Origin: an uncultured Jannaschia sp.
GTDB lineage: Bacteria > Pseudomonadota > Alphaproteobacteria > Rhodobacterales > Rhodobacteraceae
Direction of reading: 5' to 3'
Assembly (NCBI RefSeq): GCF_947494025.1
Contig: NZ_CANLTQ010000009.1
Location: forward strand, 1 to 64,000
Length of the DNA stretch: 64,000 bases
Shown here: in pieces, positions 55,787 through 64,000 of the stretch
How the letters are laid out: each line of letters begins with the position of its first letter
Position numbering within the stretch: position 1 is the stretch's first letter
Translations under genes and position numbers: made by a program
The notes under the pieces: generated by a model
The model's input: the letters and a program-made list of their open reading frames with translations, nothing else
Databases searched by the model: none
What the model was told of the DNA's origin: nothing

Positions 55787-56937
55787 TGCAGCGCTCGCTC
55801 CCCTGGCGGAAAGAAGGCGACGCCGACGAAGGTCTGGTTCACGTGCACGCCGCAATGCTGCTCGCCATAGGTGTTGAACCCCACGACCCCGGCCCGGGCG
55901 ATGATCGCGGAGGCGGCCTCGGTCATCCGCTTTTCCTCGATCTCGAGCCGGCGGAGATAGCAATCGAAGCCGAGGATCAGCTCGGGTCGCCGCCCGGACG
56001 CGTCGCGCACGGCGAGCCCATCCTCGAGCGTGCGCAGGATCTCCGCCCCCCGGCCAAGCGTCAGGACGAGGCCGTCGTCGATGGCCGACAGGAAGGCGAG
56101 GGCCTGGTCGTCCCGCACGGACCCGATGGCGCGGACATGATAGAGCGCGTTGGTCCGCACCAGGACCGGGTTCTCCGCGAAGACCCGCGGCGACAGCGCC
56201 TCGACCGGGCAGCCGACGAGGCGGGCGTATTCCTGCGCGGCGGGCGCGCCGTTCAGCTCCCGCACGATGCGCTCTTCGGGGATCGCGTCGGTCACCACCA
56301 TCTGCTTTCCGGTCGGCAGGAAGTGGTCGAAGCCCAGGCCGGCGAAGTCGTGGTCCGTCTCCAGGACGAGCAGCAGCGCCGCGCATTCGTGGAACCGGCC
56401 GCCATGCAGCACGCGGGTATCGCGAAACGCCCCGGCATCGCCCGCGGAGCCGCCGAAGACCGGCATGTCGGGGAGCGCGGCCGTGAGGGTCGCGGCCAGG
56501 AGGTCTTCCTGCTTCGATAATCCGTCCGCGAAGGTGAGCGCGAGACGGCGCCACCCCGCCGTCCGCCGGAACTGGGCGTCGAGACGCCGCGCCTCCCTCG
56601 CGATCGCCTCGATGCACAGCGGGGCGAGCGGGCGGATCAGCAGCGAGGCACAGTGGAAATGCGCGCGCGGAAAGGCCACCACGAGCAGGGCGCCGGCCTC
56701 GTAGCCGTCGGGCGTGATCTGTCCGGCGGTGGTGCACCCGAAGACCGGCACGCCCGCGAACCGTTCCGTCAGGGCGGCGGCGAGCGCGTCCAGGTCGAGC
56801 CCGTCATGCGGAAAGACCAGAAGGAAGCACAGCCCCGACGGCTCGATTTCCGCGGCGATCTCCGCCACCGCCTCCCGCGCGCCTCCGGCACGGGACACCG
56901 CGATGCGAAGGCCGGACGCGGTTCCCGGACGCGTCAT
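55783..56937 (-). CDS. FIST-domain sensor protein
   Basis: The 384-residue protein has an N-terminal FIST domain (GLDLDALAAALTERFAGVPV, FGCTTAGQITPDGYEAGALL) and a C-terminal FIST_C domain (NGAPAAQEYARLVGCPVEAL). FIST proteins bind small ligands; one group, NosP, is a haem-based nitric oxide sensor that controls hybrid kinases encoded next to it. Here it is translated with the downstream kinase (TTGA overlap) and 4 bases after the regulator gene. The ligand is unknown; a C1-related signal is a possibility. Confidence 0.85.
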   Translation of the reverse strand: MTRPGTASGLRIAVSRAGGAREAVAEIAAEIEPSGLCFLLVFPHDGLDLDALAAALTERFAGVPVFGCTTAGQITPDGYEAGALLVVAFPRAHFHCASLLIRPLAPLCIEAIAREARRLDAQFRRTAGWRRLALTFADGLSKQEDLLAATLTAALPDMPVFGGSAGDAGAFRDTRVLHGGRFHECAALLLVLETDHDFAGLGFDHFLPTGKQMVVTDAIPEERIVRELNGAPAAQEYARLVGCPVEALSPRVFAENPVLVRTNALYHVRAIGSVRDDQALAFLSAIDDGLVLTLGRGAEILRTLEDGLAVRDASGRRPELILGFDCYLRRLEIEEKRMTEAASAIIARAGVVGFNTYGEQHCGVHVNQTFVGVAFFPPGERALH

Positions 56938-56941
56938 CGGC

Positions 56942-57673
56942 TCAATGGGTCAGGAAGTTGCGGGCTTCCGCCTGTTCCGGACGGTCGCGATCGGCCAGCG
57001 TCGCGCTTTCCATGAGAAGCGCGGCCTGCGTCCGGTTCTGCACGTCCAGACGGCGCAGGATCGCCGTGATGTGCGCCTTCACCGTCGCCTCCGCGAGCGA
57101 GAGCTCGTAGGCAATCTGCTTGTTCGGCATCCCCGCGCAGATCAGCTTCATGATCCGCGCCTGCTGCGGCGTCAGATCCGCGATCCTGCGCGCGACCTGC
57201 TGCGCGGGCGTGCGGGCGCATTCGGGTTTCCGACCGGCAAGGCTCCGGTATTCCATGGGCAAATAACGCCGTCCCGCCCGGACCTCCCGCAGGGCAGTCT
57301 GCAGCACCCCGATCGAGACGTCCTTCGGCACGAACCCCGCCGCGCCCGCCTCCATCAGCGAGGCGACGATCTCGGGCGAGGTCATCGCCGAGTTTATCAG
57401 GATCGGCACCGGGTCGGACGCCGCCTTGAGGCGCAGGAACCCGCTGATCCCCGTCACGTCGGGCAACTTGAGGTCCAGAACGATCAGACCCGGCGCGAAG
57501 CCGGATCTCAATACGTCGAGGCCGGCTTCGAGCGTGGTCGCCGTCCGGATGGTGCTGTCCGCGAAGACCCGCGTCAGAGCCGAGACGAGCGCGTCGCAGT
57601 AGAGCGGATGATCGTCGATCACCAACGCGGTTCCGACCCGGCCCGCGCGGCTCCCTGCCGACTGAACGTTCAT
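56942..57673 (-). CDS. flhR: LuxR-type response regulator (FlhR-like)
   Basis: The 243-residue protein has a receiver domain (ALVIDDHPLYCDALVSALTR, phospho-acceptor in LIVLDLKLPDVTGISGFLRL) and a LuxR/NarL helix-turn-helix (LTPQQARIMKLICAGMPNKQ, LSLAEATVKAHITAILRRLD). The ATG at 57673 is chosen because upstream starts lack receiver homology. It opens the regulator-FIST-kinase operon. By place and type it is the likely FlhR activator of xoxF, flhA-fghA and gfa. Confidence 0.85.
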   Translation of the reverse strand: MNVQSAGSRAGRVGTALVIDDHPLYCDALVSALTRVFADSTIRTATTLEAGLDVLRSGFAPGLIVLDLKLPDVTGISGFLRLKAASDPVPILINSAMTSPEIVASLMEAGAAGFVPKDVSIGVLQTALREVRAGRRYLPMEYRSLAGRKPECARTPAQQVARRIADLTPQQARIMKLICAGMPNKQIAYELSLAEATVKAHITAILRRLDVQNRTQAALLMESATLADRDRPEQAEARNFLTH

Positions 57674-57783
57674 CGCCGGTCCTCCCTTGCGGAAGGTTAG
57701 CAACGAAATCGACGGCAAGACAACACCCCGCGACGATGCGTCGTCGCGGCCGGCCATGCGACCCGATCGCGCCCCCGAGCGGT

Positions 57784-58428
57784 TCAGGCCGGCTCGGGCC
57801 TCTTCGACTTGGCCACATGCGTCGCGATCGCGTCCATCAACGGCGGCGACAGACAATCGTAGGGCTCCAGTCCGAGATACCCGAGACGGCCGCGCACCTT
57901 GTCCATCCGCTCCGGCGGCACGCCCCCCGTCTCGATGATCGACGACACGAAGGCGGCGAATTCCGGCGGCGCCCAGCCCGAGTCCGACGACAATTCCACA
58001 TGCACGAAGTCGAGGCCGTGGAACGGATGGTCCTCGCTCTCAATCCGTCCGTACATGTGCACGCCGCATTCCCGGCAGGCATGGCGCTGGATGGCCGCCG
58101 TCGGATCGACGACGTGCAGCTTATCCCCATGCGCCGTCACCTCCACCTTGTCGCGGGAGACGACCGCGACCTGCGAGAAGTCCGCGCCCTCGGGCTTCCA
58201 GCACTTGGAGCAGCCGCAGACATGGTTGTGCGCGACCTGACCGCCGATCGTCACCTCCACCTTGTCGGTCGCGCAGTGACATTCGAGCGTTCCGCCCGCG
58301 AAGCCCGGCCGCGCGGTGCCGAGCCCGTTGTCCACATCCGGGTGGATGCGGACGTCGCTATAGGACGGTTTCGCCGGAGACGCGGCAGCATTGCTTCCTC
58401 CGCCGAACAAGGATGACAGCAAACTCAT
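57784..58428 (-). CDS. gfa: Glutathione-dependent formaldehyde-activating enzyme Gfa
   Basis: The 214-residue protein has the Gfa zinc fold: [40 protein letters not shown] and the late pair in [16 protein letters not shown]. Gfa is described as speeding up the joining of formaldehyde to glutathione, feeding FlhA. The ATG at 58428 gives an ordinary length. It is upstream of the regulator operon on the same strand with a 110-base gap. Confidence 0.92.
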   Translation of the reverse strand: MSLLSSLFGGGSNAAASPAKPSYSDVRIHPDVDNGLGTARPGFAGGTLECHCATDKVEVTIGGQVAHNHVCGCSKCWKPEGADFSQVAVVSRDKVEVTAHGDKLHVVDPTAAIQRHACRECGVHMYGRIESEDHPFHGLDFVHVELSSDSGWAPPEFAAFVSSIIETGGVPPERMDKVRGRLGYLGLEPYDCLSPPLMDAIATHVAKSKRPEPA

Positions 58429-58541
58429 TACAACTCCCCCCTGACACAGAACGCCGGAGGCCGAGCCTTGCCCGACGTCGCCGCCAGCGTGCCCCGCCAA
58501 AGGCGCCGCGGCAATCCGTCCGTTGGTCTAGGGTCGAGCCC

Positions 58542-60512
58542 TCAGGGGAGCCGCACGTTCAGCCCGGCGTCGAACAGGAAGACCACGCCCAGGATCACCG
58601 CTAGGACGCTGCCCACCAGCAAGCCCCGGCCCCGCGGGGAGAACGTCTCATGCTGTGCCGGAACGATCAGGAGGAGCCCGAGGAGCGCCGCCGCGGCCGC
58701 GAAGCCCGCGAACGGAATGAGCGCCACCGAGAGCAGCATCGCCGCCGGCACGGCGGCGCTGCGCGGGAGCGAACCGCGCACCGGCTCCCCGGTGACGTGC
58801 CGCGTCAGCAGGAGCTTCACGACCGACGCGGCGATGACGAGCGCCATCGCCGTGGCGATCGTGCGCGGGAACACGGCCGCCTCCGGGTTCAGGCCCGCGC
58901 TCTGGACCAGCACGACCGCCGCGACGGCGCCGAAGGCCGCCAAGCCCACGAGATCCCAAGTCACCATCCGCCCCCCGGCACGCGGCCGGTCGAAGATGCC
59001 GGCAGGGGTGGCGTCGTCGCTGCGCCCCGCGATCCGCCGGATCTGCGGCCAGAACGGATACAGGAAGCTCAGCAATGTCAGCGCGATGATGACGAGCGAG
59101 ATCGGTCGGCCGAAGAACTGACCCCAAAGGTCGCCGATGGCGCTGCCAATGGTCCAGCTCTGCACGAAGCCCTGCTCCGCGATGCTGCCGAGGATCAGCC
59201 CGAGCACGATGGGCGACGCGCCGAAGCCCCGCTTCGCGGCCAGCCATCCGACGACGCCCAGGACAATCATGATGTAGATGTCGGAGACGCTGTTGCGGAT
59301 GGCGAAGGTCCCGATCACCGTCATGAAGGCCACGACCGGGACGAGGGCGGCCTTGGGCGCCTTCAGGATCGCGCCATAGGCGAAGCGGCCGATCAGCAGG
59401 CCGACGGGCAGCATCAGGACCGTCGCGAGCAGCAGGCCGAAGATGAAGGTGTAGACGATGTCGGCGCTGCCCTGGAACAGGGTCGGGCCGGTGCGCACGC
59501 CCTGCACCAGAAGCGCGCCGAGGATCACCGCGTCGGGCGGCGTGCCGGGAATGCCAAGCACCAGCGTCGGGATGAACCCGCCGCCCACGGTCGCGTTGTT
59601 GGCGGATTCGGTGGCGACGATCCCGCCGGGGTTGCCCTCCCCGTACTTCTCCGCACCGCGTCCGTTCCGCCGCGCCTCGGAATAGGCCACCAGACCGGCG
59701 ATGGAGCCGCCCGCGCCGGGCAGCGCGCCGACCATCGTTCCGATGACCGAGGAGCGCAGGACGTTCACGCCGTTGCGCATCAGGATCCGCGCCGCCTCCG
59801 GAAGGCGGAAGCCGCGCATGCCGCCGCCCGCCTCGTCGAGATGGCGGTCGGGCGTGGCGACGAGGTCGATCAGGACGGGGATGCAGTAGAGCCCGATCAG
59901 CGCCGAGACGGTCTCCACCCCGCCGAGCAGCACCCGCGAGCCGAAGGTGAACCGCACCTCCGCGCTGGTTTCCGACACGCCGATCGTGGCGATCAGGAGC
60001 CCGAAGCAGGCGCCGATCACGCCCTTGAGGAAGTCCCCCGTCGAGAGCGCGGCGATCAGCGACAGGCCGAATACCGCGAGCCAGAAATATTCGACCGGCC
60101 CGAAGGCCAGCGCGGCCCGCGCCAGCGGCGGAGCAAGGAACAGGAGCGCCAGCGCGCCGATCAGCCCGCCGATTACCGAGCTCAGGCACGCGATCGTGAC
60201 GGCGAGGTCACCGTCGCCACGCTTGGCCATCGGGTAGCCGTCGAAGGTCGTGGCGATGGCCGAGGGCGTGCCGGGCGTGTTGAGCAGGATCGCCGCGTAG
60301 GCGCCGCCGTAGATCGCCCCGGTATAGATCGCGCCCATCAGGATGAGCGCGCTGTCGGGCGACATGGTGAAGGTCAGCGGCACGAGAACGGCGACCGCCA
60401 TGGTCGCCGTCAAGCCGGGGATGGAGCCGATGATCGTCCCCGCGGCCACGCCGAGAAGCGCCAGCATCAGGTTGAACGGCGAGATGGCGTTCGCCATGAA
60501 GTCCAGCAACAC
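58542..60512 (-). CDS. tctA: Tripartite tricarboxylate transporter permease, TctA-TctB fusion
   Basis: The 656-residue membrane protein has the TctA domain over the first ~500 residues (GSIPGLTATMAVAVLVPLTF, YGGAYAAILLNTPGTPSAIA, GALPGAGGSIAGLVAYSEAR) and then a TctB-like four-helix region (~515-656) that starts near WDLVGLAAFGAVAAVVLVQS. TctB is usually a separate small protein; no separate tctB is present here, so fusion explains the absence. It works with the TctC protein encoded just upstream to import a carboxylate. Confidence 0.9.
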   Translation of the reverse strand: MLLDFMANAISPFNLMLALLGVAAGTIIGSIPGLTATMAVAVLVPLTFTMSPDSALILMGAIYTGAIYGGAYAAILLNTPGTPSAIATTFDGYPMAKRGDGDLAVTIACLSSVIGGLIGALALLFLAPPLARAALAFGPVEYFWLAVFGLSLIAALSTGDFLKGVIGACFGLLIATIGVSETSAEVRFTFGSRVLLGGVETVSALIGLYCIPVLIDLVATPDRHLDEAGGGMRGFRLPEAARILMRNGVNVLRSSVIGTMVGALPGAGGSIAGLVAYSEARRNGRGAEKYGEGNPGGIVATESANNATVGGGFIPTLVLGIPGTPPDAVILGALLVQGVRTGPTLFQGSADIVYTFIFGLLLATVLMLPVGLLIGRFAYGAILKAPKAALVPVVAFMTVIGTFAIRNSVSDIYIMIVLGVVGWLAAKRGFGASPIVLGLILGSIAEQGFVQSWTIGSAIGDLWGQFFGRPISLVIIALTLLSFLYPFWPQIRRIAGRSDDATPAGIFDRPRAGGRMVTWDLVGLAAFGAVAAVVLVQSAGLNPEAAVFPRTIATAMALVIAASVVKLLLTRHVTGEPVRGSLPRSAAVPAAMLLSVALIPFAGFAAAAALLGLLLIVPAQHETFSPRGRGLLVGSVLAVILGVVFLFDAGLNVRLP

Positions 60513-60565
60513 AATTCCTCGCGTCGAGAGGGCGGGGCGTGCCGCGGCCCGCCCCGGGGGTCAGG

Positions 60566-61516
60566 TCACTCGATGATGCCGGCCGTGCGGGCGGCGGGGA
60601 GATACTCCTCCGCCTTCTCGGCCATGAAGGCATCCATCTCCGCGCCGTAGGGCACGTCGGCCATCGCGAAGCCGCCGTCGATCATCTTCTGCTGGAACTC
60701 GGGATCGGCGTTGATCGCGGCGATCGCGTCCGAGACCTGCTGCTTGATCTCCTCCGGCGCATCCTTCGGCACGGCGATGCCGCGATAGGCGCCGGAAACG
60801 AGGTCGTAGCCCAACTCTTTGAAGGTCGGGACGTCCGGAAAGGCGGGGTGCCGTTCCTCCATCGCGACGGCGAGCATCCGCACCTCGTCGCCCTGCGCGC
60901 TGCCGACGGTCGTGTAGCCCCATTCCGCGGTCACCTGTCCGCCGAGCAGAGCGGTCACGGCCGAGCCGGTGCCGTCGAAGGCGACGTAGGTCGTCTCGAT
61001 CCCGGCCATCTCGTCGAACTGCAACTGCGCGAGGTGGTTCGCCGAGCCCTTGCCGGAGCCCGAGAAGATCACCTGTTTCGGATTGGCCTTCGCCTGCTCG
61101 ATCAACTGGTCGAGGGTCTCGATTTCGCTGTCGGCCCGCACGAGGATCGCGTCGGGCGTGTAGTGGAACCAGTAGACCGCGGCGAGATCCTCGGTCTCGA
61201 AGCCGACATTGCCCTGCTTCGGCTTGACGATGATGTGGGGCAGGTTGACGCCCATGATGACCGAGCCGTCCTCCGCCATCGAATTGAGCTGCGCCCAGCC
61301 GACCGCGCCGCCGCCGCCGGGCTGGTAAGAGACGACCAGCTGCTCGCCGAAGTGGTCCTGGAAGTAGGGTTGCTGGAGCCGCGCCGTGATATCGGATTCG
61401 CCGCCCGGCCCGAACGGGATGATGTAGTCGACACTGCCGGACGGGAAGTCCTGCGCGTGGGCCACGCCGACCGCGAGGATGGCGGCGGCCGCGTGCGTGA
61501 GGATGGTGCGTATCAT
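60566..61516 (-). CDS. tctC: Tripartite tricarboxylate transporter binding protein TctC
   Basis: The 316-residue protein has a signal peptide (MIRTILTHAAAAILAVGVAH) and the TctC/BUG fold: DYIIPFGPGGESDITARLQQ near the start, VSYQPGGGGAVGWAQLNSMA and VIFSGSGKGSANHLAQLQFD. It binds a carboxylate or related compound in the periplasm for the TctA-TctB permease. The ATG at 61516 follows a good RBS-like GGGAGAGAT. The ligand cannot be told from sequence. Confidence 0.92.
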   Translation of the reverse strand: MIRTILTHAAAAILAVGVAHAQDFPSGSVDYIIPFGPGGESDITARLQQPYFQDHFGEQLVVSYQPGGGGAVGWAQLNSMAEDGSVIMGVNLPHIIVKPKQGNVGFETEDLAAVYWFHYTPDAILVRADSEIETLDQLIEQAKANPKQVIFSGSGKGSANHLAQLQFDEMAGIETTYVAFDGTGSAVTALLGGQVTAEWGYTTVGSAQGDEVRMLAVAMEERHPAFPDVPTFKELGYDLVSGAYRGIAVPKDAPEEIKQQVSDAIAAINADPEFQQKMIDGGFAMADVPYGAEMDAFMAEKAEEYLPAARTAGIIE

Positions 61517-61615
61517 GGTATCTCTCCCTTTCTCCCTGTCCGCCGCACGTCCGCGCGGACCGATCGCTCCGTCACCTTGGGAAAAACGCGCCCGGATGAC
61601 CACGGGTTTCTTGGA

Positions 61616-63022
61616 TCACGCTTCCGAAAGCTCCCGGTAGAGCGCGGCGTATTCCTCGGCCGAGCGGTCCCAGCCCACGGGCTGGCGCATGGCGTTGCGC
61701 TGCATCCGGCGCCAGACCTCCGGCTGGGCGTGGAGCGCGCAGAGCCGCGCGAGGGCGCGGCCGAGCGCGTCGGACGTGATCGGGAACACCTGCAGTCCCG
61801 TGGCCACGCCCGCTCGCAGACCGGCCGGCGTGGCCGGGATCACCGTATCGGCAAGCCCGCCGGTCAGCGTGACGACCGGGATCGTGCCGTGCAGCAACCC
61901 GTAAAGCTGTGTCAGGCCGCAGGGCTCGAACCGGGACGGCACGAGGATCGCGTCGCCCCCGGCGACCAGCATCCGCGACAGCGCCTCGTCGTAGCCCAGA
62001 CGCACGGCGACGTTCGGATCCCCGGCCGCGCGCTCGAAGGCCAGCTCCAGATCGGCCGCGCCGCTGCCCAGAAGCGCGAGCTGGCCGCCGTTCTCGAGGA
62101 GCGCGGGGAGCGCCTCCAGAAGCAGGTCGAGCCCTTTCTGCTCCGTCATGCGGGAGACGACGACGCAGAGCGGCCCCGTCGCCTCCGGCAGGTCCATCTC
62201 GGCGCGGATGCGGGCCTTGTGCCTCGCCTTGCCGGAGGCGAGGCGGAAGGGGGGCGCCCAGTCCGCGAGGTCGACGCCGTTCAGGATGCCCGAAAGACGG
62301 TCCTGCCGGGCCCTGAGCACGCCGTCGAGGCCCATCCCGAACTCCGGCGTCAGGAGCTCCGCCGCGTAGGTCGGGCTGACCGTGGTGATCCGGTCGGCCC
62401 AGACCAGCCCGGCCTTGAGCGCGCCGATCTGCCCCCAGTACTCGAAGCCTTCGGGCGTCATCCCGGACCGGGGCAAGCCGAGCGCGTCGAGGCGATCGAC
62501 GGGCACGAGGCCCTGGAACGCGACGTTGTGGATGGTCTGCACGATGCCCGCCGGGGCGTCGGGAAAGCGGTCGCGCAGATAGACGGGGGCGAGCCCGGCC
62601 TGCCAGTCGTGGCAATGCAGGATGTCGGGCCGCCAGCCATCGGCCCCCCGTGCCGCGATCTCCGCCGCCGCAAGGCACAGGGCGGCGAAGCGTTCCGGAT
62701 TGTCGGGCCAGTCCCGCCCGTCCGGGCCGAGATAGATCTGTCCCGGCCGGTCGAAGAGATGCGGCGCATCGAGGACGAGAAGATCGAGCGCATCCGTCCG
62801 AGCTGCAAGCACGCAGGCCGGCCCGCCGAAGAGCGCGTCCGACCGCCAGACCGCCCGCGCCTTCCCGATCCCCGCCATCACCTGCGGATAGCCCGGCAGC
62901 AGGGTCCGCATCCGAAGGCCGAGCGGGCGGAGTGCCCCGGGCAGCGCGCCGGCCACGTCGGCGAGCCCGCCGGTCTTGACCAACGGGGCGCATTCGGAGG
63001 CGACGGACAGGATCTCCGTCAT
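61616..63022 (-). CDS. glgA: Glycogen synthase GlgA
   Basis: The 468-residue cytoplasmic enzyme is an ADP-glucose-dependent GT5 glycosyltransferase. It has the N-terminal [20 protein letters not shown] with the KxGGL motif, [40 protein letters not shown], and the C-terminal ExxE-type region [20 protein letters not shown]. It extends the glucan chain from ADP-glucose made by GlgC, whose gene overlaps by 4 bases. Confidence 0.96.
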   Translation of the reverse strand: MTEILSVASECAPLVKTGGLADVAGALPGALRPLGLRMRTLLPGYPQVMAGIGKARAVWRSDALFGGPACVLAARTDALDLLVLDAPHLFDRPGQIYLGPDGRDWPDNPERFAALCLAAAEIAARGADGWRPDILHCHDWQAGLAPVYLRDRFPDAPAGIVQTIHNVAFQGLVPVDRLDALGLPRSGMTPEGFEYWGQIGALKAGLVWADRITTVSPTYAAELLTPEFGMGLDGVLRARQDRLSGILNGVDLADWAPPFRLASGKARHKARIRAEMDLPEATGPLCVVVSRMTEQKGLDLLLEALPALLENGGQLALLGSGAADLELAFERAAGDPNVAVRLGYDEALSRMLVAGGDAILVPSRFEPCGLTQLYGLLHGTIPVVTLTGGLADTVIPATPAGLRAGVATGLQVFPITSDALGRALARLCALHAQPEVWRRMQRNAMRQPVGWDRSAEEYAALYRELSEA

Positions 63023-64000
63023 CCGGCGCGCCGGTCCAGCATGGACTGGGTGATCAGCGTCACGCCCGCCTCGGTGACGCGGAACCACCTGCGGTCCTCC
63101 TCCGGATCTTCTCCGACGACGAGGCCTTCGGGAATGACGACCCCCCGGTCGACCACGCAATCGGTCAGCCGCGCCGAACGCTGCACCACCACGTCGGGAA
63201 GCGCGACCACGCGGGTCAGGGCGGCGTAGGAATTGGTGTGGACGCGCGTAAAGAGCAGCGACTCGCGCACCTCCGTTCCCGAGATGATGCAGCCGCCCGA
63301 CACCATCGAGGAAATGGCAAGGCCGCGGCGGCATTCCTCGTCGTGGATGAACTTCGCGGGCGGGACGGATTCCGAATAGGTCCAGATCGGCCAGTTCGTG
63401 TCCCACAGGTCGAGGTCGGGATTGAAGTCGGTCAGGTCGATATTCGCCTTCCAGTAGGCGTCCACCGTGCCGACGTCGCGCCAGTAGGCGGGGGCGTCGG
63501 GAGAATGTTTCACGCAGCTCTCGGAAAAGCGGTGCGCCATCGCCTTGCCGTTCTTCACGATGTACGGGATCAGGTCTCCGCCGAAATCATGCTTGCTGTC
63601 GGCGTCGTCGGCATCCTTCCGCAGCAGGTCGCGCAGGAAATCCCACCGGAACACGTAGATGCCCATCGAGGCGAGGGTGATGTCGGGATCGTCCGGCGTG
63701 CCCGGCGGATCGGCGGGCTTCTCGAGAAAGCTCGTGACCCGGTCGGTCTCGTCGATGGCCATGACCCCGAAGGCCGAGGCCTCGTGCCGCGGAACGGTAA
63801 GGCAGCCCACGGTCACGTCCGCGCCGCTCTCGACGTGCTGGCGCAGCATGACCTCGTAATCCATCTTGTAGATGTGGTCGCCGGCCAGCACCACAACGTA
63901 GTCCACGTCGTAGCTGTCGACGATGTCGATGTTCTGGAACACCGCGTCGGCCGTACCCCTGTACCAGTGCACCTCGTCCACGCGCTGCGAGGCGGGCAAG
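63019..64000 (-). CDS. glgC: Glucose-1-phosphate adenylyltransferase GlgC (5' end outside window)
   Basis: The last ~326 residues are present; the N-terminal nucleotide-binding GGG motif lies beyond the window edge. Visible parts include [20 protein letters not shown] (sugar-binding region), [10 protein letters not shown], and the C-terminal left-handed helix with [20 protein letters not shown]. It makes ADP-glucose for GlgA. Its stop overlaps the glgA start (ATGA), consistent with a glgC-glgA operon. Confidence 0.95.
   Translation of the reverse strand, partial: LPASQRVDEVHWYRGTADAVFQNIDIVDSYDVDYVVVLAGDHIYKMDYEVMLRQHVESGADVTVGCLTVPRHEASAFGVMAIDETDRVTSFLEKPADPPGTPDDPDITLASMGIYVFRWDFLRDLLRKDADDADSKHDFGGDLIPYIVKNGKAMAHRFSESCVKHSPDAPAYWRDVGTVDAYWKANIDLTDFNPDLDLWDTNWPIWTYSESVPPAKFIHDEECRRGLAISSMVSGGCIISGTEVRESLLFTRVHTNSYAALTRVVALPDVVVQRSARLTDCVVDRGVVIPEGLVVGEDPEEDRRWFRVTEAGVTLITQSMLDRRAG

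Noticed and set aside
60539-63229. Very long plus-strand frame opposite tctC and glgA
   Set aside because: It is the complement of two well-supported genes in GC-rich DNA and has no recognisable domain.

Overview
The window reads as a GC-rich alphaproteobacterial chromosome segment, most likely from the Rhodobacterales. The evidence is the lanthanide-type methanol oxidation set (xoxF with quinoprotein-associated accessory genes), glutathione-linked formaldehyde oxidation with a two-component regulator, a Zur/ZnuABC locus with an alphaproteobacterial Zur-type palindrome, and a TctA-TctC tricarboxylate-type transporter. No rRNA, tRNA or CRISPR array was recognised.

Region 1 (1-12,800) is a damaged defence island on the minus strand, with an IS66 half-element at each end in opposite orientation. 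Between them lies a four-gene operon: SNF2-type helicase, DUF4391-like protein, type III methyltransferase Mod and type III restriction subunit Res. The helicase and mod carry frameshifts; DUF4391 and res are open. Next to it are a copied 3' end of a nuclease-helicase gene and a PIN-like gene fragment.

Region 2 (12,800-16,600) is a junction zone: a metallophosphoesterase gene, a GntR/FCD regulator cut by an in-frame stop, and a dead IS3-family element.

Region 3 (16,653-31,034) is the most interesting part. Five minus-strand genes with start/stop overlaps encode an SF1 helicase with a C-terminal Vsr/DUF559-like nuclease domain, two membrane-anchored coiled-coil proteins (one with a McrB-like AAA+ domain), a DUF2357 McrC-like partner and an Hsp70-like protein. 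A TM0106-type RecB-like nuclease-helicase lies upstream. I infer a membrane-tethered, McrBC-related defence system.

Region 4 (31,100-33,190) holds a small membrane protein and an IS5-family element whose transposase has been hit three times by a 40-bp hairpin repeat.

Region 5 (33,196-36,173) is znuA divergent from zur-znuC-znuB, with a perfect palindrome between them.

Region 6 (36,237-58,428) is a methylotrophy island. XoxF oxidises methanol in the periplasm and passes electrons to c-type cytochromes. Formaldehyde is taken by Gfa, FlhA (S-hydroxymethylglutathione dehydrogenase) and FghA to formate. A LuxR-type regulator, a FIST sensor and a hybrid histidine kinase form an adjacent operon. 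Around these are quinoprotein-associated genes: an ABC-2 transporter, two solute-binding-like proteins, a beta-propeller, a CXXCW protein, two SoxYZ-like carriers, a SoxH-like metallohydrolase and several small periplasmic proteins.

Region 7 (58,542-64,000) has a fused TctA-TctB permease with its TctC binding protein, then glgA and the 3' part of glgC, which runs off the window.

Several breaks in the window (tnpB, mod, the helicase and a gene at 37.8 kb) are single-base shifts in short homopolymers, so some could be assembly errors. The stops in the GntR and IS3 genes are base substitutions and look like real decay.
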